A stretch of 64,000 nt of DNA from JADJLQ01 sp044227925. GTDB lineage: Bacteria > Bacteroidota > Bacteroidia > Chitinophagales > Saprospiraceae. Positions 1 through 8,949 of this stretch are shown piece after piece. The stretch's first letter is position 1. Each line of letters begins with the position of its first letter. The DNA lies in NCBI GenBank assembly GCA_044227925.1, contig JBGAVW010000001.1, positions 180,096 to 244,095 of the forward strand, written 5' to 3'. The notes beneath the pieces are model-generated. The model was not told where the DNA came from. It saw only the letters and a program-made list of their open reading frames with translations, and ran no database searches. Position numbers and translations under genes: made by a program.

Positions 1-781
1 AATACAATACCACCCCACAAGCCAATACAAATCCAAGTAAACCAAGTACACTCCATAATATCACAGGAGAAGTAGGGGTATTGCCCGAATCAGGATCAAA
101 AGGCCAATTATGAGTATAACTGAAGGATTCTCCTGGCCTTGATGTCACGCAGACCCATGCACCCCAATAGAAAAAATCAGATAATGCTTCCACCTCTGCA
201 GGATCTTTTATATAGCCCTGCGGTAAAAAAGCCCGATCGCTGGAATTAGTAAAAAAGAGGTCATTATAATATGATCTTAGTTTTATCACGGCATCTGCTT
301 TCGCCTCATTTAATACTATACTTGTATTTCTTTCATCATAGGTATTTTGTTTTAATTCGGTCTGAGTCTTTTTATTTATTACGGACAGTTCGGCATCAGT
401 TGGGGTGTTGCCCGTTTCTTTTTGAACCTGGATTGCATAATAATTATTTACATTCTTTGTGATCTGGTTCAAGGCTTCAGCAGTGAAGTCAGGTCCTCGT
501 TGTGCACCATCACCAAAAAAACTTCCATATTCCATAAGATTATATTTATGAAATACTTCTTGTCCCTTGAGCAATTTTTCTTTCGAAATCAATATTTGAT
601 GTTGGGTATTCGTAAACTGCTCAAAGGGTGGTGCATCCTGGTATGTCTGTAAACCTATTAACCCTACACCCAATACACTAATGACGAAAATAAATACCAA
701 TGGTCCCCACCAGTTTTTGGTATTCATAAAATAACTGATACTTTTTGAGGCTTCGTGCTGCCCATTATTATTTGAATTCAT
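1..781 (-). CDS. norB: Quinol-dependent nitric oxide reductase, N-terminal part (cut by window edge)
   Basis: The reverse strand is open from an ATG at 781 to the left edge, giving the first 260 residues. It would reduce nitric oxide to nitrous oxide at the cytoplasmic membrane using quinol. A transmembrane helix lies near residues 20-45. The soluble region after it carries GDGAQRGPDFTAEAL and, further on, RPGESFSYTHNWPFDP, blocks I know from the fused single-subunit qNOR family (also called NorZ). A second membrane helix begins just before the edge. No CxxCH heme c motif is present, which fits the quinol-using rather than the cytochrome c-using enzyme. The catalytic 12-helix part lies outside the window. 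A secreted protein and a Crp/Fnr regulator lie upstream in the same orientation and probably belong to the same NO-response unit. Confidence 0.93.
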   Translation of the reverse strand, partial: MNSNNNGQHEASKSISYFMNTKNWWGPLVFIFVISVLGVGLIGLQTYQDAPPFEQFTNTQHQILISKEKLLKGQEVFHKYNLMEYGSFFGDGAQRGPDFTAEALNQITKNVNNYYAIQVQKETGNTPTDAELSVINKKTQTELKQNTYDERNTSIVLNEAKADAVIKLRSYYNDLFFTNSSDRAFLPQGYIKDPAEVEALSDFFYWGAWVCVTSRPGESFSYTHNWPFDPDSGNTPTSPVILWSVLGLLGFVLACGVVLY

Positions 782-820
782 TTTGAAAAAGTTATTGTTT
801 TTATTAAAATTCAGTTCTTA

Positions 821-1363
821 TTAAAAGGATATTCCAGTATGTACTGCCAATACCTGGGTGAAACTCTCTTTCTTTTCCGGTCCCCACCTGGCGGGAAATA
901 CGATTTCAAAAAACCAATTCATTGATTGGTTGATCTTGAAGGCTTTATTAATCAGGGGCGTGAACCCAAACTGATCGTTTTCTAATTCAAATGCCGCCCG
1001 CAACCCTATCGTAAAGCCGCCGCCAGCCGAATAGAGTATTCCCGGGTGCCATAAACTGGTCAGTTTGTAAGGCGACCTGGTATCATTTATACTCGGTTTT
1101 ATAAATGCCACCCATTCAAAATCAATTGCCCATGGAGATGTGGAGTTTTTTATAGTGATGCCCATTGGAAATCCTAAAGAATAAAATTCCTGTTCGTTGA
1201 TGGTCGATATTTTATTTTGCTTCCATGAGGCAATTGGTTGTACTATTCCTATATGACCTCCTATTCCCGGTAAGTTGGTTGAATCTGGCCTGGCCTCCGT
1301 AGCGGATAGGAAGAGAAATAAAACCAGGCATTGGATCAGCTTGTGAAAGCGAAAGTATTTCAT
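821..1363 (-). CDS. Secreted protein, probable outer-membrane component, next to norB
   Basis: This 180-residue protein starts with a signal peptide (residues 1-24, hydrophobic LIQCLVLFLFLSATEA). The rest is rich in alternating aromatic and glycine residues and ends in a phenylalanine, as small outer-membrane beta-barrels do. I recognise no named family. It ends 39 nt before norB in the same direction, so co-transcription is likely. An accessory role in NO detoxification or denitrification rests on position alone. Confidence 0.75.
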   Translation of the reverse strand: MKYFRFHKLIQCLVLFLFLSATEARPDSTNLPGIGGHIGIVQPIASWKQNKISTINEQEFYSLGFPMGITIKNSTSPWAIDFEWVAFIKPSINDTRSPYKLTSLWHPGILYSAGGGFTIGLRAAFELENDQFGFTPLINKAFKINQSMNWFFEIVFPARWGPEKKESFTQVLAVHTGISF

Positions 1364-1405
1364 TTTTTTATATTAAATTGGTTTAGATACAATCTCAGAA
1401 AGTAT

Positions 1406-1413
1406 CAAATTTA
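1406..1413 (-). promoter_or_regulatory. Candidate -7 promoter element for the norB operon
   Basis: The reverse strand reads TAAATTTG, an exact match to the Bacteroidota -7 consensus TAnnTTTG. It lies 42 nt before the start of the secreted-protein gene. I see no convincing -33 TTTG at the usual spacing, so this is a motif match only. Confidence 0.35.
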
Positions 1414-1548
1414 TTTCTATACCGGAGAACTAACTATGCTGTATAGGTATGTGTAAAATAGTATTACAACATAAATCAAATAAGCAGAAAGGCACTGAAT
1501 AGGTTACCTTTTTCCTGCAAATATTCATTATTAAATTTCCTGGGCTTA

Positions 1549-2202
1549 TTACTGCGTCTCAAGTACTCTTTTTAAATGGCTTTCATTTGTAATCCAGATG
1601 TTCCTTTTTTCGGTTCTGATTAATTTTTCCTGACAAAAGGCAGCCAGTGTGCGGATTACATTGGCAGTATTCATATTGGCATAGGATGCAAGATCGGTTC
1701 TGGTAAGTTTTAAAATGAGTGCACCGCTGGTATCTACTCCGTAATTTGTAAGAATATGCAGAAGAATAAAGGCCAACCTTCCTCGTAAATTTTTTGTAAC
1801 TAAATAAAATAACTGCGCTTGAATTAATTCCGATTTTTGAATAAGTAATTCACAAATCAATTTCGATAACACCGTGTCCTGTATAATTTGCTTCTCCAAT
1901 TCATTGACTGATATTATTTTCACTGTTACAGGGTCAATACATAAGCCCTCAGTCAAAAATAATTTTCCGGATAAGAATTCCTTTAAACCAATTAAATCTC
2001 CCCGTTGGTAGAAAGTATATAAAGCAGGATTTCCGTTTGTACCTATCCTGAATTCTTTTACAAAACCTTCAGTGAGTAAATACAAGTTGTTTGTTTTTTG
2101 GCCAGATCTGAATAAAGCATATTGCTTGGGTAAAGAAAGGGTATCATGAAATGGAAGTCTTGAAAAGAAAGGTAACATATCTCTTAAAGTTGAATTTTGC
2201 AT
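1549..2202 (-). CDS. Crp/Fnr family transcriptional regulator
   Basis: This 217-residue protein has a cyclic-nucleotide-binding-like beta barrel (about residues 15-120) and a C-terminal winged helix (about 150-205, including RTDLASYANMNTANVIRTL). It lacks the N-terminal cysteine cluster of oxygen-sensing Fnr, so it would not hold a 4Fe-4S cluster of that kind. Because it lies directly upstream of the secreted protein and norB, a role as a nitrosative-stress regulator like Dnr or NnrR is plausible. That role is inferred from position; no heme ligand can be assigned from sequence. Confidence 0.88.
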   Translation of the reverse strand: MQNSTLRDMLPFFSRLPFHDTLSLPKQYALFRSGQKTNNLYLLTEGFVKEFRIGTNGNPALYTFYQRGDLIGLKEFLSGKLFLTEGLCIDPVTVKIISVNELEKQIIQDTVLSKLICELLIQKSELIQAQLFYLVTKNLRGRLAFILLHILTNYGVDTSGALILKLTRTDLASYANMNTANVIRTLAAFCQEKLIRTEKRNIWITNESHLKRVLETQ

Positions 2203-2308
2203 TTCAATAGTCTAAGAATTATTTAATGAGCATCGACCGAAAAGTAAAAAGGACCATCCGCTTTCACAGATGATCCTAATAAACCCGGATTGCCTTTACA
2301 AAGAATAT

Positions 2309-3700
2309 TTATTTTTTCCAGGGCATGGAAATTACTCTGGCACCTGCCAAATTACCCAGTCTTATTCCTTCATCGCAATCCATTCTGTAATGTACTCCCA
2401 GTGGTATCCGGCTATAGGCATTTTCGAGTCCGGCTTCTGTGAATGAACTAAATGTTCGTGGAATACTAACAAACTCGAGTCGGCCTCTATGACAATTATC
2501 AGTAAATTCATAGTTATTTCCAAAAATGTCAGTTAATATAGTTGCTGCAGAAGCTCCAAAACCTGAGTGTCCAGATGGATAAGCAGGAAATTCCGGAGTA
2601 AGCCCTTTTACATTGGTGTAAGGATGATTTAAGGCTGTTTGCCAATTTGGGTCGATTAATTCACGGATGTATTCAACAGGTCTGCGCACATTGTATATAT
2701 ATTTAGAATTCCATATAGCAATAGCTGCATCGCACATAGCCATCCCAAGTTTTGCATAAAGCTCCAAAGATTGGTCTAATGGAAGTTTTTCACTGATGAC
2801 CAATTGATTTGCTATTGCTATTTGCCTTGCAGCCGGTTCAAATGTTACTTCGAAAAAATCATCGCTCCAAAATTCTGCAATCCACTTATCTTCAAAATTG
2901 AGGTTATCAACAGCCGTTTTGGTCTCTAAAGCCTGTTGATAAAATTTCGATCCCGGAGTTTCACTATATGCTATCGGAGCTTTAGCTCTCAAATCACTTT
3001 GTTTCATCGCAAATGTCCTCACTTTTCCCCAATAAGGAAATAATGCTGGTGTGTAATCTGGGTAAGTTGGTTGCCAGAGCTTTTCCCCATTTGCTCCTTT
3101 TTTGGGAGGTATATACGATGATGGTCTTGGGTTTTTATATGCTTCGTGTCCATAGGTATCTGATTTGCTGTATTGAAATATAGCTTCAGCCACTGAACGG
3201 CCAAATTCTTTGGACCTGTTTACAACTTCTGATGCTACTGTCTGGGAAAGTGATTTTTCCAATTGATTTTCCAAACCGGTAATTTTATCTGTAAATTCTG
3301 TATTGATGTGTGGATAAAAGTTTTTTAATATCCTGGCATACGCTGCATTGACACTGATTGGCCAATAATACTCCTGGTTGGTATCGGCCTTTGGTAACGA
3401 TAAAGAAGTAAATTGAAATTCTAATGATTTATATTCAGGCATACCTGGTATAGCAGCTTCATAAGCGGCCAGGCCAGTGTACGCCATGAGTCGGGCTGCA
3501 GCCGGTGGACGGTAGCCAGTAGAGTATCGGTCTATTTCTACCAAAAGATTATTCCATGATAATGGCACTTTTGAATCATATGATTTTGTTTCACTGGAAA
3601 CAGGTTCCGAGCTGATGGGATCGTCTTTTTTGCAAGAATCCAACACCAATGCTAGTGAAAGTACCCCCATTATGAGTCGTGTAAAAACATTTTTTTTCAT
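2309..3700 (-). CDS. Vanadium-dependent haloperoxidase-like (PAP2 superfamily) lipoprotein
   Basis: From an ATG at 3700 this is a 463-residue protein with a lipoprotein-type leader ending LVLDSC. The vanadate/phosphate pocket of the VHPO/PAP2 superfamily is complete: a K-x6-RP motif near residue 333, PSGH near 375, and an R-x3-GVH block near 430-436. Such proteins bind vanadate and oxidise halides with hydrogen peroxide, or act as acid phosphatases; sequence alone does not decide which. An in-frame codon 13 residues upstream (3739) could extend the gene, but a -7 promoter box overlaps that codon and the lipoprotein leader begins at 3700, so I chose 3700. Confidence 0.88.
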   Translation of the reverse strand: MKKNVFTRLIMGVLSLALVLDSCKKDDPISSEPVSSETKSYDSKVPLSWNNLLVEIDRYSTGYRPPAAARLMAYTGLAAYEAAIPGMPEYKSLEFQFTSLSLPKADTNQEYYWPISVNAAYARILKNFYPHINTEFTDKITGLENQLEKSLSQTVASEVVNRSKEFGRSVAEAIFQYSKSDTYGHEAYKNPRPSSYIPPKKGANGEKLWQPTYPDYTPALFPYWGKVRTFAMKQSDLRAKAPIAYSETPGSKFYQQALETKTAVDNLNFEDKWIAEFWSDDFFEVTFEPAARQIAIANQLVISEKLPLDQSLELYAKLGMAMCDAAIAIWNSKYIYNVRRPVEYIRELIDPNWQTALNHPYTNVKGLTPEFPAYPSGHSGFGASAATILTDIFGNNYEFTDNCHRGRLEFVSIPRTFSSFTEAGLENAYSRIPLGVHYRMDCDEGIRLGNLAGARVISMPWKK

Positions 3701-4021
3701 ATAAGTTATATTTTGAATTGAATGATTAATAATGGACAAATATATCCAATAATGTAATTTTTGTTCCTTATGGCTTTAATTTTTTTTTCTTATAATCATA
3801 TCTGTCTAAATATCAAAGAATTAAAAAAAAGACATTTTGCCATTCCATATTTAAATCTGTGTTTTCAATCTGAAGTTCTTTCAAAAAGTGATTCTAATTA
3901 TAGGTTACTTACAACTTAGTTTGCCTAAGTATATATTCAGCATCCTGTGAAATACCTTATTAAAAAAAGGATAGTGCGCTCAATTCTTTTTTCCTAATTT
4001 TAATATTTTAATTTAGGTATA
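3701..4021. other. Divergent intergenic region
   Basis: This 321-nt AT-rich stretch separates the divergent haloperoxidase and double-esterase genes. It holds the candidate haloperoxidase promoter at 3737-3744. I see no other gene, RNA or clear operator in it. Confidence 0.6.
3737..3744 (-). promoter_or_regulatory. Candidate -7 element for the haloperoxidase gene
   Basis: The reverse strand reads TATATTTG, an exact TAnnTTTG match, 36 nt before the ATG at 3700. It overlaps the alternative upstream start codon, which argues against that start. Confidence 0.5.
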
Positions 4022-5680
4022 ATGAAAATTGGAATACTTATTTTTTTCTGTTTTATCATTGGTAAATCATTTTCTCAGAACGAGGTGATTAATCTATATC
4101 AACAAGCACCTGCCGGATCTGAAAAATGGGATTGGACAGAACAAGAGCAATTCAATAAAACCTGGCAGACGCAGGTGGTGTATAATGTAACTAATCCCAC
4201 GCTTACCGTTTTTAAACCGGAACCCGGCAAAGCAAACGGTACCGCATTAGTCGTAGTACCGGGAGGTGGATTTCATGCCTTATCTATTACTAGTGAAGGA
4301 TATGATGTTGCAAAAAACATGGCAGCCAAAGGCGTCACTTGTTTTGTATTAAAATACAGGTTGATCCATTGTCTTACTGATGATCCGGCAATGGAATTTA
4401 ATAGTAAATTAGGCAAAAAAGAATTTCAGGAAGAATCTGCTATGATCATCCCGATGGCGATTACTGACGGTAGAAATGCAATTGAATATGTACGTAAAAA
4501 TGCCAATAAATACAATGTATCTCAGGATAAAATAGGAATCATCGGGTTTTCTGCCGGAGGTACTGTGACGGCTGGAACTGTATATGATTACACACCTGCC
4601 AACAAACCTAATTTTATAGCCCCTATTTATCCTTTTTTCCCTGAGCAAATGCAGAAGCCGGTGCCATCGGATGCACCACCTATGTTTCTCACCGTCGCCA
4701 CCAATGATCAACTCAATCTGGTACCACATGCTGTAAAATTGTATGAAGCATGGCTTGCAGCAAAAAAAACGGTGGAGATGCATATTTATTCTACAGGGGG
4801 GCATGGGTTCGGGATGCGCAATCAAAACCTTCCCTCCGATAAATGGATAGATCGATTTACGGAGTGGTTGACGGTCTCAGGTTTTATACCCATCGCTCCT
4901 GTTATCAATCCAACCCCGGCGGCCGTGAATACCAACACCGGTATGGATTTGTTTCTGAAAAAAGAATTTAAATATGCTGATGATAAAATATTGCCCTACC
5001 GTATACTTTATCCTGAGGAGTATGATAAATCAAAAAAATATCCTCTCGTATTATTATTGCATGGTGGTGGTGAAAGAGGAAATGACAATGAAAAGCAACT
5101 GGTGCATGGAGCCAGATTGTTTCTCAATAAAAATATGCGAACGAAATATCCGGCTATTGTTGTTGCACCTCAATGCCCTGCCGACAAGTATTGGGCTACA
5201 AGCACAATTGATAGAAACACTGTACCATTTAAAATTGAATTTGATTACACGAAAGAACCCAATTGGAATCTGATAGCCGCAAATGAACTGGTGAAAAAAA
5301 TAGCTAAAGAAGAGAGTGTAGATGCTTCCCGTATATATATTACAGGGCTTTCCATGGGAGGTATGGGTACATTTGAATCTGTATTCCGCTATCCGGATTT
5401 ATATGCCGCAGCATTGCCGGTATGTGGTGGTGGTGATTTAAAATCTTACGATGGCAGAGTGACCCGAACTCCTTTCTGGATATTCCATGGTGATGCAGAT
5501 GCGGTAGTAAATGTAGAACTCAGCAGGTCTATGTACTCCAAACTTCAATCATTAAAAGCCAATTCAAAGTATACAGAATACCCTAATGTAAATCACAATA
5601 GTTGGGAGTATGCTTTCTCTGACCCTGAATTTTTAAATTGGATGATGAAGCAGAGAAAGAAAACAGTGGTTTTAAAATAA
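4022..5680 (+). CDS. Secreted protein with two fused alpha/beta-hydrolase (esterase) domains
   Basis: The 552-residue product starts with a signal peptide (about 1-18). Domain 1 (about 60-290) resembles acetyl-xylan esterase/lipase-type hydrolases: PGGGFH forms the oxyanion region, GFSAGG near 177 carries the nucleophile serine, and GGHGFG the histidine. Domain 2 (about 310-552) resembles the PHB-depolymerase/phospholipase-carboxylesterase type: LHGGGERG, nucleophile in GLSMGG near 442, HGDADAVV and VNHNSW. Both catalytic triads look complete. It probably removes ester decorations from glycans outside the cytoplasm, in keeping with the nearby GH116 and GH3 genes. The exact substrate is unknown. 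Confidence 0.85.
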   Translation: MKIGILIFFCFIIGKSFSQNEVINLYQQAPAGSEKWDWTEQEQFNKTWQTQVVYNVTNPTLTVFKPEPGKANGTALVVVPGGGFHALSITSEGYDVAKNMAAKGVTCFVLKYRLIHCLTDDPAMEFNSKLGKKEFQEESAMIIPMAITDGRNAIEYVRKNANKYNVSQDKIGIIGFSAGGTVTAGTVYDYTPANKPNFIAPIYPFFPEQMQKPVPSDAPPMFLTVATNDQLNLVPHAVKLYEAWLAAKKTVEMHIYSTGGHGFGMRNQNLPSDKWIDRFTEWLTVSGFIPIAPVINPTPAAVNTNTGMDLFLKKEFKYADDKILPYRILYPEEYDKSKKYPLVLLLHGGGERGNDNEKQLVHGARLFLNKNMRTKYPAIVVAPQCPADKYWATSTIDRNTVPFKIEFDYTKEPNWNLIAANELVKKIAKEESVDASRIYITGLSMGGMGTFESVFRYPDLYAAALPVCGGGDLKSYDGRVTRTPFWIFHGDADAVVNVELSRSMYSKLQSLKANSKYTEYPNVNHNSWEYAFSDPEFLNWMMKQRKKTVVLK

Positions 5681-5785
5681 AATGGACAGCAATTTCAAAT
5701 CATCATTTTTAACATAGTATTTCAGGAAATCAGGTCAATAAATTTGACTAAAATGAAGTCCTCATTTATTTAGCTGCAGAAAGAA

Positions 5786-6100
5786 TTATGTGCAATTGCA
5801 ATTTGTATCGCAATGGGTATTCGTTATCGATGGCATTTCTTCCAAGGAATCAATAATGACTTCCATGGTGTACAAGGAACTATGATCAAATTCATCCGTA
5901 ATTGCAAAAGATTTGGATTCACCGACTTTCAGTCCAGTCATATTTTTTTCCAGATCAGTAGAAATTTCACCATTGCCATGTATATACGAAACAGATTTTC
6001 CATTAAGATTATTAAATAATACATTTCCTTTTGGATCTGTCATCTTATACCTAAAGATAACTTTTATACCGTGTTGTATTGATGAAATAAGATCGATCAT
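5786..6100 (-). CDS. Small FKBP/SlyD-type peptidyl-prolyl isomerase with Cys/His tail
   Basis: The 104-residue protein matches the FKBP core of SlyD-like isomerases: YKMTDPKGNVLFNN, YIHGNGEISTDLEKNMTGLKVGE. It is shorter than SlyD (about 150-196 residues) and seems to lack the insert-in-flap chaperone domain. The C-terminus HCDTNCNC is rich in Cys and His, like the metal-binding tail of SlyD. There is no signal peptide, so it should be cytoplasmic. It starts 4 nt after the GH116 gene and is surely co-transcribed with it. Helping fold the Tat-exported GH116 before export is an attractive guess, not shown by the sequence. Confidence 0.8.
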   Translation of the reverse strand: MIDLISSIQHGIKVIFRYKMTDPKGNVLFNNLNGKSVSYIHGNGEISTDLEKNMTGLKVGESKSFAITDEFDHSSLYTMEVIIDSLEEMPSITNTHCDTNCNCT

Positions 6101-6104
6101 GATG

Positions 6105-8705
6105 TTAATTTAGTATTGTTTTTTGCACATTCAGCTCACCCATATACATTCGATAGGAAACCTTGCCATCTTTTAGTGTAACTGTTCCGAAACCGGTATT
6201 GGTAGAAAGAAAACTGGTAAAATTGCCAATACTTGACTTTACATAAAGGGTTTTATCTACAGCATCGTATCGTACCCCGGTCAGAGATTGCAAATAGCCA
6301 TAACTGGCTAAAGCCCTGGCATACCAATGACCACATTCATATTCATTAAATGGATTTCGTATGCGCCCATCATACCGGTTACGTGAAGCTCTCAGAATAG
6401 TCAAACCCATATTTACATTTCCGGTAAGCATGAGATGAGCAGCTACCTGATGCTCTATACCTGTCCAAACTTCGTCGCTGTACACAAATGGAAGTGAGAG
6501 TTTTCCTCCTTTTGGCCAAGTACATAACAAGAGTCCCCCCTCATCACCCAATGCATAGCTGGGGCGTTGCGGATTGGCATGATCTGCCAATGTAGTTTTA
6601 AAATTGTATTTGTATACTGCAGTTAGATGGCTCCTAACTTTTGTTATATCCAATACATCTTTAAGCCCACACATCTGAGCTAACCATGATCCCAATACAC
6701 CATCTGACAAACATCCGATACCATATTGGTACTTAGGGCCTTCTTTGGATAAGAGTGCTTTAGCTTCCTCAGAGTATGCACCTCCAAATGTTTTATTTGA
6801 TTCGTCTATAGGGTTTGGGGCTTTTAGTCCTTCTATTTGAATTTTTTGAATAAAAAATTCGCCATCGTATAGTTCTTTTTCCATGAATGCCTTTCCCTTT
6901 TCTAAAATCATCTGATACCGGGATACATCCCTGGAAAGCGATTTGCCCATTTCTATTATGGCAGATAAAGCACCCAGATAAAAACTGGAATGCATACCAT
7001 CCGGTCCCCAGAATTCGATATCGTATGTATTGTGATGAGGCTCTTCGATTACACCGGCATTCCTGGGGTCCCAGGTGTCTATGCAATAGTCGAGGCTCTT
7101 TTTAATCATAGGGTACATTTTTCTCAGCCATTCATGGTCGCCACTTATTCTCCATTCTCTGTATGCTTTCATGATTCCACCCAGTTGTCCATCAGCAGCA
7201 GCGTGAAAATCATGTGTTGCAGCTTGTATTGGAAGGGTAGCTCTAAAATTTTGATGTCCGGTTACATCCTGGCTTTCACAAAATTCGGTATGTCGTAAAC
7301 TTCTCTCCATGGCGGGAAACAGATGTGGAATGGCCTGGGCATAGTTCCATACGTGGGTACAGGATCCATGGCAACAACCCCAGGTATCACCGCATCCTTC
7401 CCATGACCAGAGTCTTCCATCATATTGCCTCATCACAGTTGGAGATTTCAGTATAGATAAATTACATGCCACAGCTTCCAGTACTTCTGAGGGCAGAGTA
7501 GAAGAGTAAAAGGCATTGGTGAATAATTCCGATTTTTTCTTCAGCTCATTGTAATTTGATTTCCAATAATGGATTACATCATGTATTGAGTTGAATTTTT
7601 GGCTATACCAAGGCTTATAATATTTACCATCAAAATTTTTATCATAGGGATCAAGATTGAGCAAATCCGGAGAAGCACAGCATCCTGAATCGGGGTCACA
7701 GTTTTCTTTACGGGATCCCATTTTGCCGAAGGTGAGTTCGGATTCAGGAGTATACCAGGCCATAAATATTTTGACCATTTTAGTTTCATTGGGTTTTAAC
7801 GTAAATGGGATGTACAGACTCGCACCGGGTGCATCTTTATCTACTGGTGGTACGCTTTTAGATTCACCGTTTTTTACATCATTCCAGGCCATGGTGATCG
7901 GATCCCACCAGCCTCCTCTAAACCAACAATGGTTTATAATGGCATTTTCATCTGTAAATATGGCAAACGAACTGGGTAGTTTTTTTTCTTCAGTACCGGC
8001 CTCATGTAATACAAATCCATTTTCAATAGATTTGATGGAATTATTGCCTTTGTCTATTTTTAAAAAATTTTTAGCATTATAGGAAAATATGGCTTCAATG
8101 GTTTTACCTGATTTATTTTTAAAGGAATATTCTATTGCTCCCACCGGCATACCACTATTGTTTTCATCATTTGGTATAAATGGACTCCAGCCAGTCAATT
8201 TGGTTTCAAAAGGTATATCCGTATCGGATAATTTAATGTGTGCAAATGGAAATTCTGTTTTGAATCCCGCATGGGTATAGTGTGGCAAACCCGTAGTAGC
8301 ACCGCTAAGGCCATTCCCGGCATCATGCAGTCCAAACTTTTTCCAATCAGGTACCGGACCTTCAATTATTTTAGAGCCGTTGGTAATTCCCTTAATATGT
8401 ATTCCTGCAAACCATCCGGGTTCATTAAATATTTCTGGTTTATTCCTCACAGAGACATGGGATATTGCGCCTGTACCTTCAAGGCAGATCATGCCTGCAC
8501 CCAGACCACCAATGGGAAAAGCAATACGGTTTAGATGGGCCCCTGTGTACTCCGTGTTGTATCTTCTGGTAGAAGGAATTATCAAGTCGTCATTCGAGGA
8601 CTTAGGCTCTTTGATGCTCATAGTTTTACCGATTGGGATTCCTGCAGCCACCCCTGATAAGCCAATACTCTTTATGAAATTTCGTCTACCGGATTTTTTA
8701 TTCAT
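6105..8705 (-). CDS. GH116 family glycoside hydrolase (GBA2-like), Tat-exported
   Basis: The 866-residue protein has a twin-arginine leader (GRRNFIKSIGLSGVAAG). It then shows the N-terminal GH116 beta-domain (IAFPIGGLGAGMICLEGTGAI) and the (alpha/alpha)6 barrel with WSWEGCGDTWGCCHGSCTHVWNYAQ. By comparison with GBA2 and bacterial GH116 enzymes, the nucleophile should be a Glu in IEEPHHNTYD (near 554) and the acid an Asp in LSDGVLGSW (near 667). Known GH116 enzymes are beta-glucosidases, beta-xylosidases or glucosylceramidases. The folded, Tat-type export fits a periplasmic enzyme. A small FKBP gene follows directly. Confidence 0.9.
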   Translation of the reverse strand: MNKKSGRRNFIKSIGLSGVAAGIPIGKTMSIKEPKSSNDDLIIPSTRRYNTEYTGAHLNRIAFPIGGLGAGMICLEGTGAISHVSVRNKPEIFNEPGWFAGIHIKGITNGSKIIEGPVPDWKKFGLHDAGNGLSGATTGLPHYTHAGFKTEFPFAHIKLSDTDIPFETKLTGWSPFIPNDENNSGMPVGAIEYSFKNKSGKTIEAIFSYNAKNFLKIDKGNNSIKSIENGFVLHEAGTEEKKLPSSFAIFTDENAIINHCWFRGGWWDPITMAWNDVKNGESKSVPPVDKDAPGASLYIPFTLKPNETKMVKIFMAWYTPESELTFGKMGSRKENCDPDSGCCASPDLLNLDPYDKNFDGKYYKPWYSQKFNSIHDVIHYWKSNYNELKKKSELFTNAFYSSTLPSEVLEAVACNLSILKSPTVMRQYDGRLWSWEGCGDTWGCCHGSCTHVWNYAQAIPHLFPAMERSLRHTEFCESQDVTGHQNFRATLPIQAATHDFHAAADGQLGGIMKAYREWRISGDHEWLRKMYPMIKKSLDYCIDTWDPRNAGVIEEPHHNTYDIEFWGPDGMHSSFYLGALSAIIEMGKSLSRDVSRYQMILEKGKAFMEKELYDGEFFIQKIQIEGLKAPNPIDESNKTFGGAYSEEAKALLSKEGPKYQYGIGCLSDGVLGSWLAQMCGLKDVLDITKVRSHLTAVYKYNFKTTLADHANPQRPSYALGDEGGLLLCTWPKGGKLSLPFVYSDEVWTGIEHQVAAHLMLTGNVNMGLTILRASRNRYDGRIRNPFNEYECGHWYARALASYGYLQSLTGVRYDAVDKTLYVKSSIGNFTSFLSTNTGFGTVTLKDGKVSYRMYMGELNVQKTILN

Positions 8706-8949
8706 TTTTACTATTTTTTAGTCCTGAAAATAGTGAATAAAACAGAAAAAAGAATAAGTGATTGAAATTTGACAACCAACATGTCCAGGGTCTATATTTT
8801 TTATTCTGAAAGGTTACCTTAAAAAATACAGTTGACTATAGTTAAAATTTAATTTAGAAATCTCATTCGATGGTTTCAATTCTTAAGTCATTGGAGATCA
8901 ATTATTATCTTTAGGCCTTTAATATTCATTTTGCATAAAACTACTTTGT
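8706..8949. other. Divergent regulatory region between GH116 and GH3
   Basis: This AT-rich spacer should carry both promoters. An imperfect palindrome, TTGACTATAGTTAA, lies at 8832-8845. It differs from the LacI-type operators found upstream of GH39 and susC, so this pair of genes is probably not in that regulon. Confidence 0.4.

Noticed and set aside
271..652. Two short forward frames at the left edge
   Set aside because: The reverse strand here encodes norB; the forward frames are shadows.
1381..1420. Fnr/Dnr box upstream of the norB operon
   Set aside because: Only a 5-bp inverted repeat with an 11-nt spacer (GATAC...GTATC) is seen; it does not fit the TTGAT-N4-ATCAA form.
3831..3844. 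Second copy of the hsp20-type box
   Set aside because: GACATTTTGCC only loosely resembles the boxes at 63933 and 63964 and is not paired.
7657..8082. Forward frame of 141 codons inside the GH116 gene
   Set aside because: It is antisense to a clearly coding, conserved region, and its composition does not look like a protein.
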